29,912 bases of DNA, from IMG/VR virus record IMGVR_UViG_3300017746_000088, positions 1-29,912 of that record. One strand, 5' to 3'. How positions within the stretch are numbered: the stretch's first letter is position 1; each line of letters begins with the position of its first letter. This DNA is from a virus. The notes beneath the pieces were generated by a model, which was not told the DNA's origin, searched no databases, and saw only the letters and a list, made by a program, of their open reading frames with translations. The translations under genes and the position numbers were made by a program. Positions 29,736 to 29,912 of this stretch are shown here, one piece after another.

Positions 29736-29912
29736 AGTCCTAGTTCTTGTTTTTTGCTATATACCTTTAGTTCTTTCTCTAACTCTTCTATTCTATCTTC
29801 TGCCTTTCTTGCTCTTTCTATAGCTCTAATAGAATCTTGTCTATACTCTTGCATTGCTATGTGATAGTTGTTCTTCTCTAACTGTAGCTTATTACAAGAG
29901 AAACTTATCTTA
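29732..29912 (-). CDS. Coiled-coil phage protein, 3' part (gene spans the circular join)
   Basis: This is the second half of the gene whose start is at 275. Its frame enters at the right window edge. Bases 29790-29912 duplicate the left end, and 29789-29732 add the unique last 19 codons plus stop. The TGA at 29734-29732 overlaps the ATG of the next gene (29735) as ATGA. The protein ends in a charged helix followed by KKQELGL. Function unknown. Confidence 0.75.
   Translation of the reverse strand, partial: KISFSCNKLQLEKNNYHIAMQEYRQDSIRAIERARKAEDRIEELEKELKVYSKKQELGL
29790..29912. repeat. Terminal direct repeat, right copy
   Basis: Identical to bases 1-123. Joining the two copies gives a circle of 29,789 bases and restores an uninterrupted 110-residue gene. 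Confidence 0.97.

Noticed and set aside
1-29912. Search for tRNA genes, CRISPR arrays, insertion sequences and integrase/repressor genes
   Set aside because: None seen: no tandem spaced repeats, no transposase or integrase motifs, no tRNA-like cloverleaf recognised on reading. Absence is based on inspection, not on a search tool.

Overview
The window is an essentially complete, circularly closing genome of a tailed bacteriophage (about 29.8 kb unique). The first 123 bases (1-123) recur exactly as the last 123 (29790-29912), and a single reading frame runs across the join. That fits a circular or circularly permuted assembly rather than two separate repeat copies. DNA is AT-rich, and every credible gene lies on the minus strand, so transcription runs from high to low coordinates. 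The host is most likely a Bacteroidota bacterium of the flavobacterial type. Four intergenic sites match the flavobacterial promoter form TTG-N18-20-TAnnTTTG or a close variant. Start codons are preceded by A-rich leaders (recurring ACAAACAATATG or ACAAACAATG) instead of Shine-Dalgarno sites. Many virion proteins resemble families I know from Bacteroidota phages.

Layout in transcription order. (1) 29.7-26.1 kb: a coiled-coil protein across the join, a MazG-like small protein, a 30-residue zinc finger fitting the RanBP2 pattern, short ORFs, a FEN-type 5'-3' exonuclease, a ParB-box protein, a short C5 cytosine methyltransferase and a protein carrying only a DnaA-domain-IV-like helix-turn-helix. 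(2) 26.0-24.5 kb: terminase small subunit (non-ATG start) and large subunit. (3) 24.5-23.8 kb: four small ORFs with their own promoter, closed by a hairpin terminator. (4) 23.7-15.6 kb: tail assembly chaperone with an apparent -1 programmed frameshift, tail terminator/completion proteins, three large tail proteins and a tape measure protein. (5) 15.6-9.1 kb: prohead protease, scaffold, major capsid protein, tail tube protein, portal and connector. Terminators follow the capsid and tail tube genes. (6) 9.1-6.0 kb: small tandem proteins, fibre-like proteins and a duplicated glycine-rich adhesin. (7) 6.0-4.7 kb: lysis cassette with small membrane proteins, M15 peptidase endolysin and 3-TM-type holin. 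(8) 4.6-0.3 kb: NinG-like nuclease, ERF annealing protein, SSB, DnaB-type helicase, sigma-like factor, a Cys-rich protein and a PD-(D/E)XK-like nuclease.

As a whole this is a small siphovirus-like phage with replication and recombination genes (helicase, SSB, ERF, NinG, FEN, DnaA-like) but no polymerase of its own. I see no integrase, repressor or other lysogeny gene, so it is probably lytic. The gene order is unusual: terminase is about 13 kb from portal, the tail module is transcribed before the head module, and the chaperone lies about 5.8 kb from the tape measure gene. The best candidates for something worth follow-up are the frameshift site, the short promoter-spacer motif shared by the two replication promoters, and the set of tiny zinc-binding and WWGN proteins.
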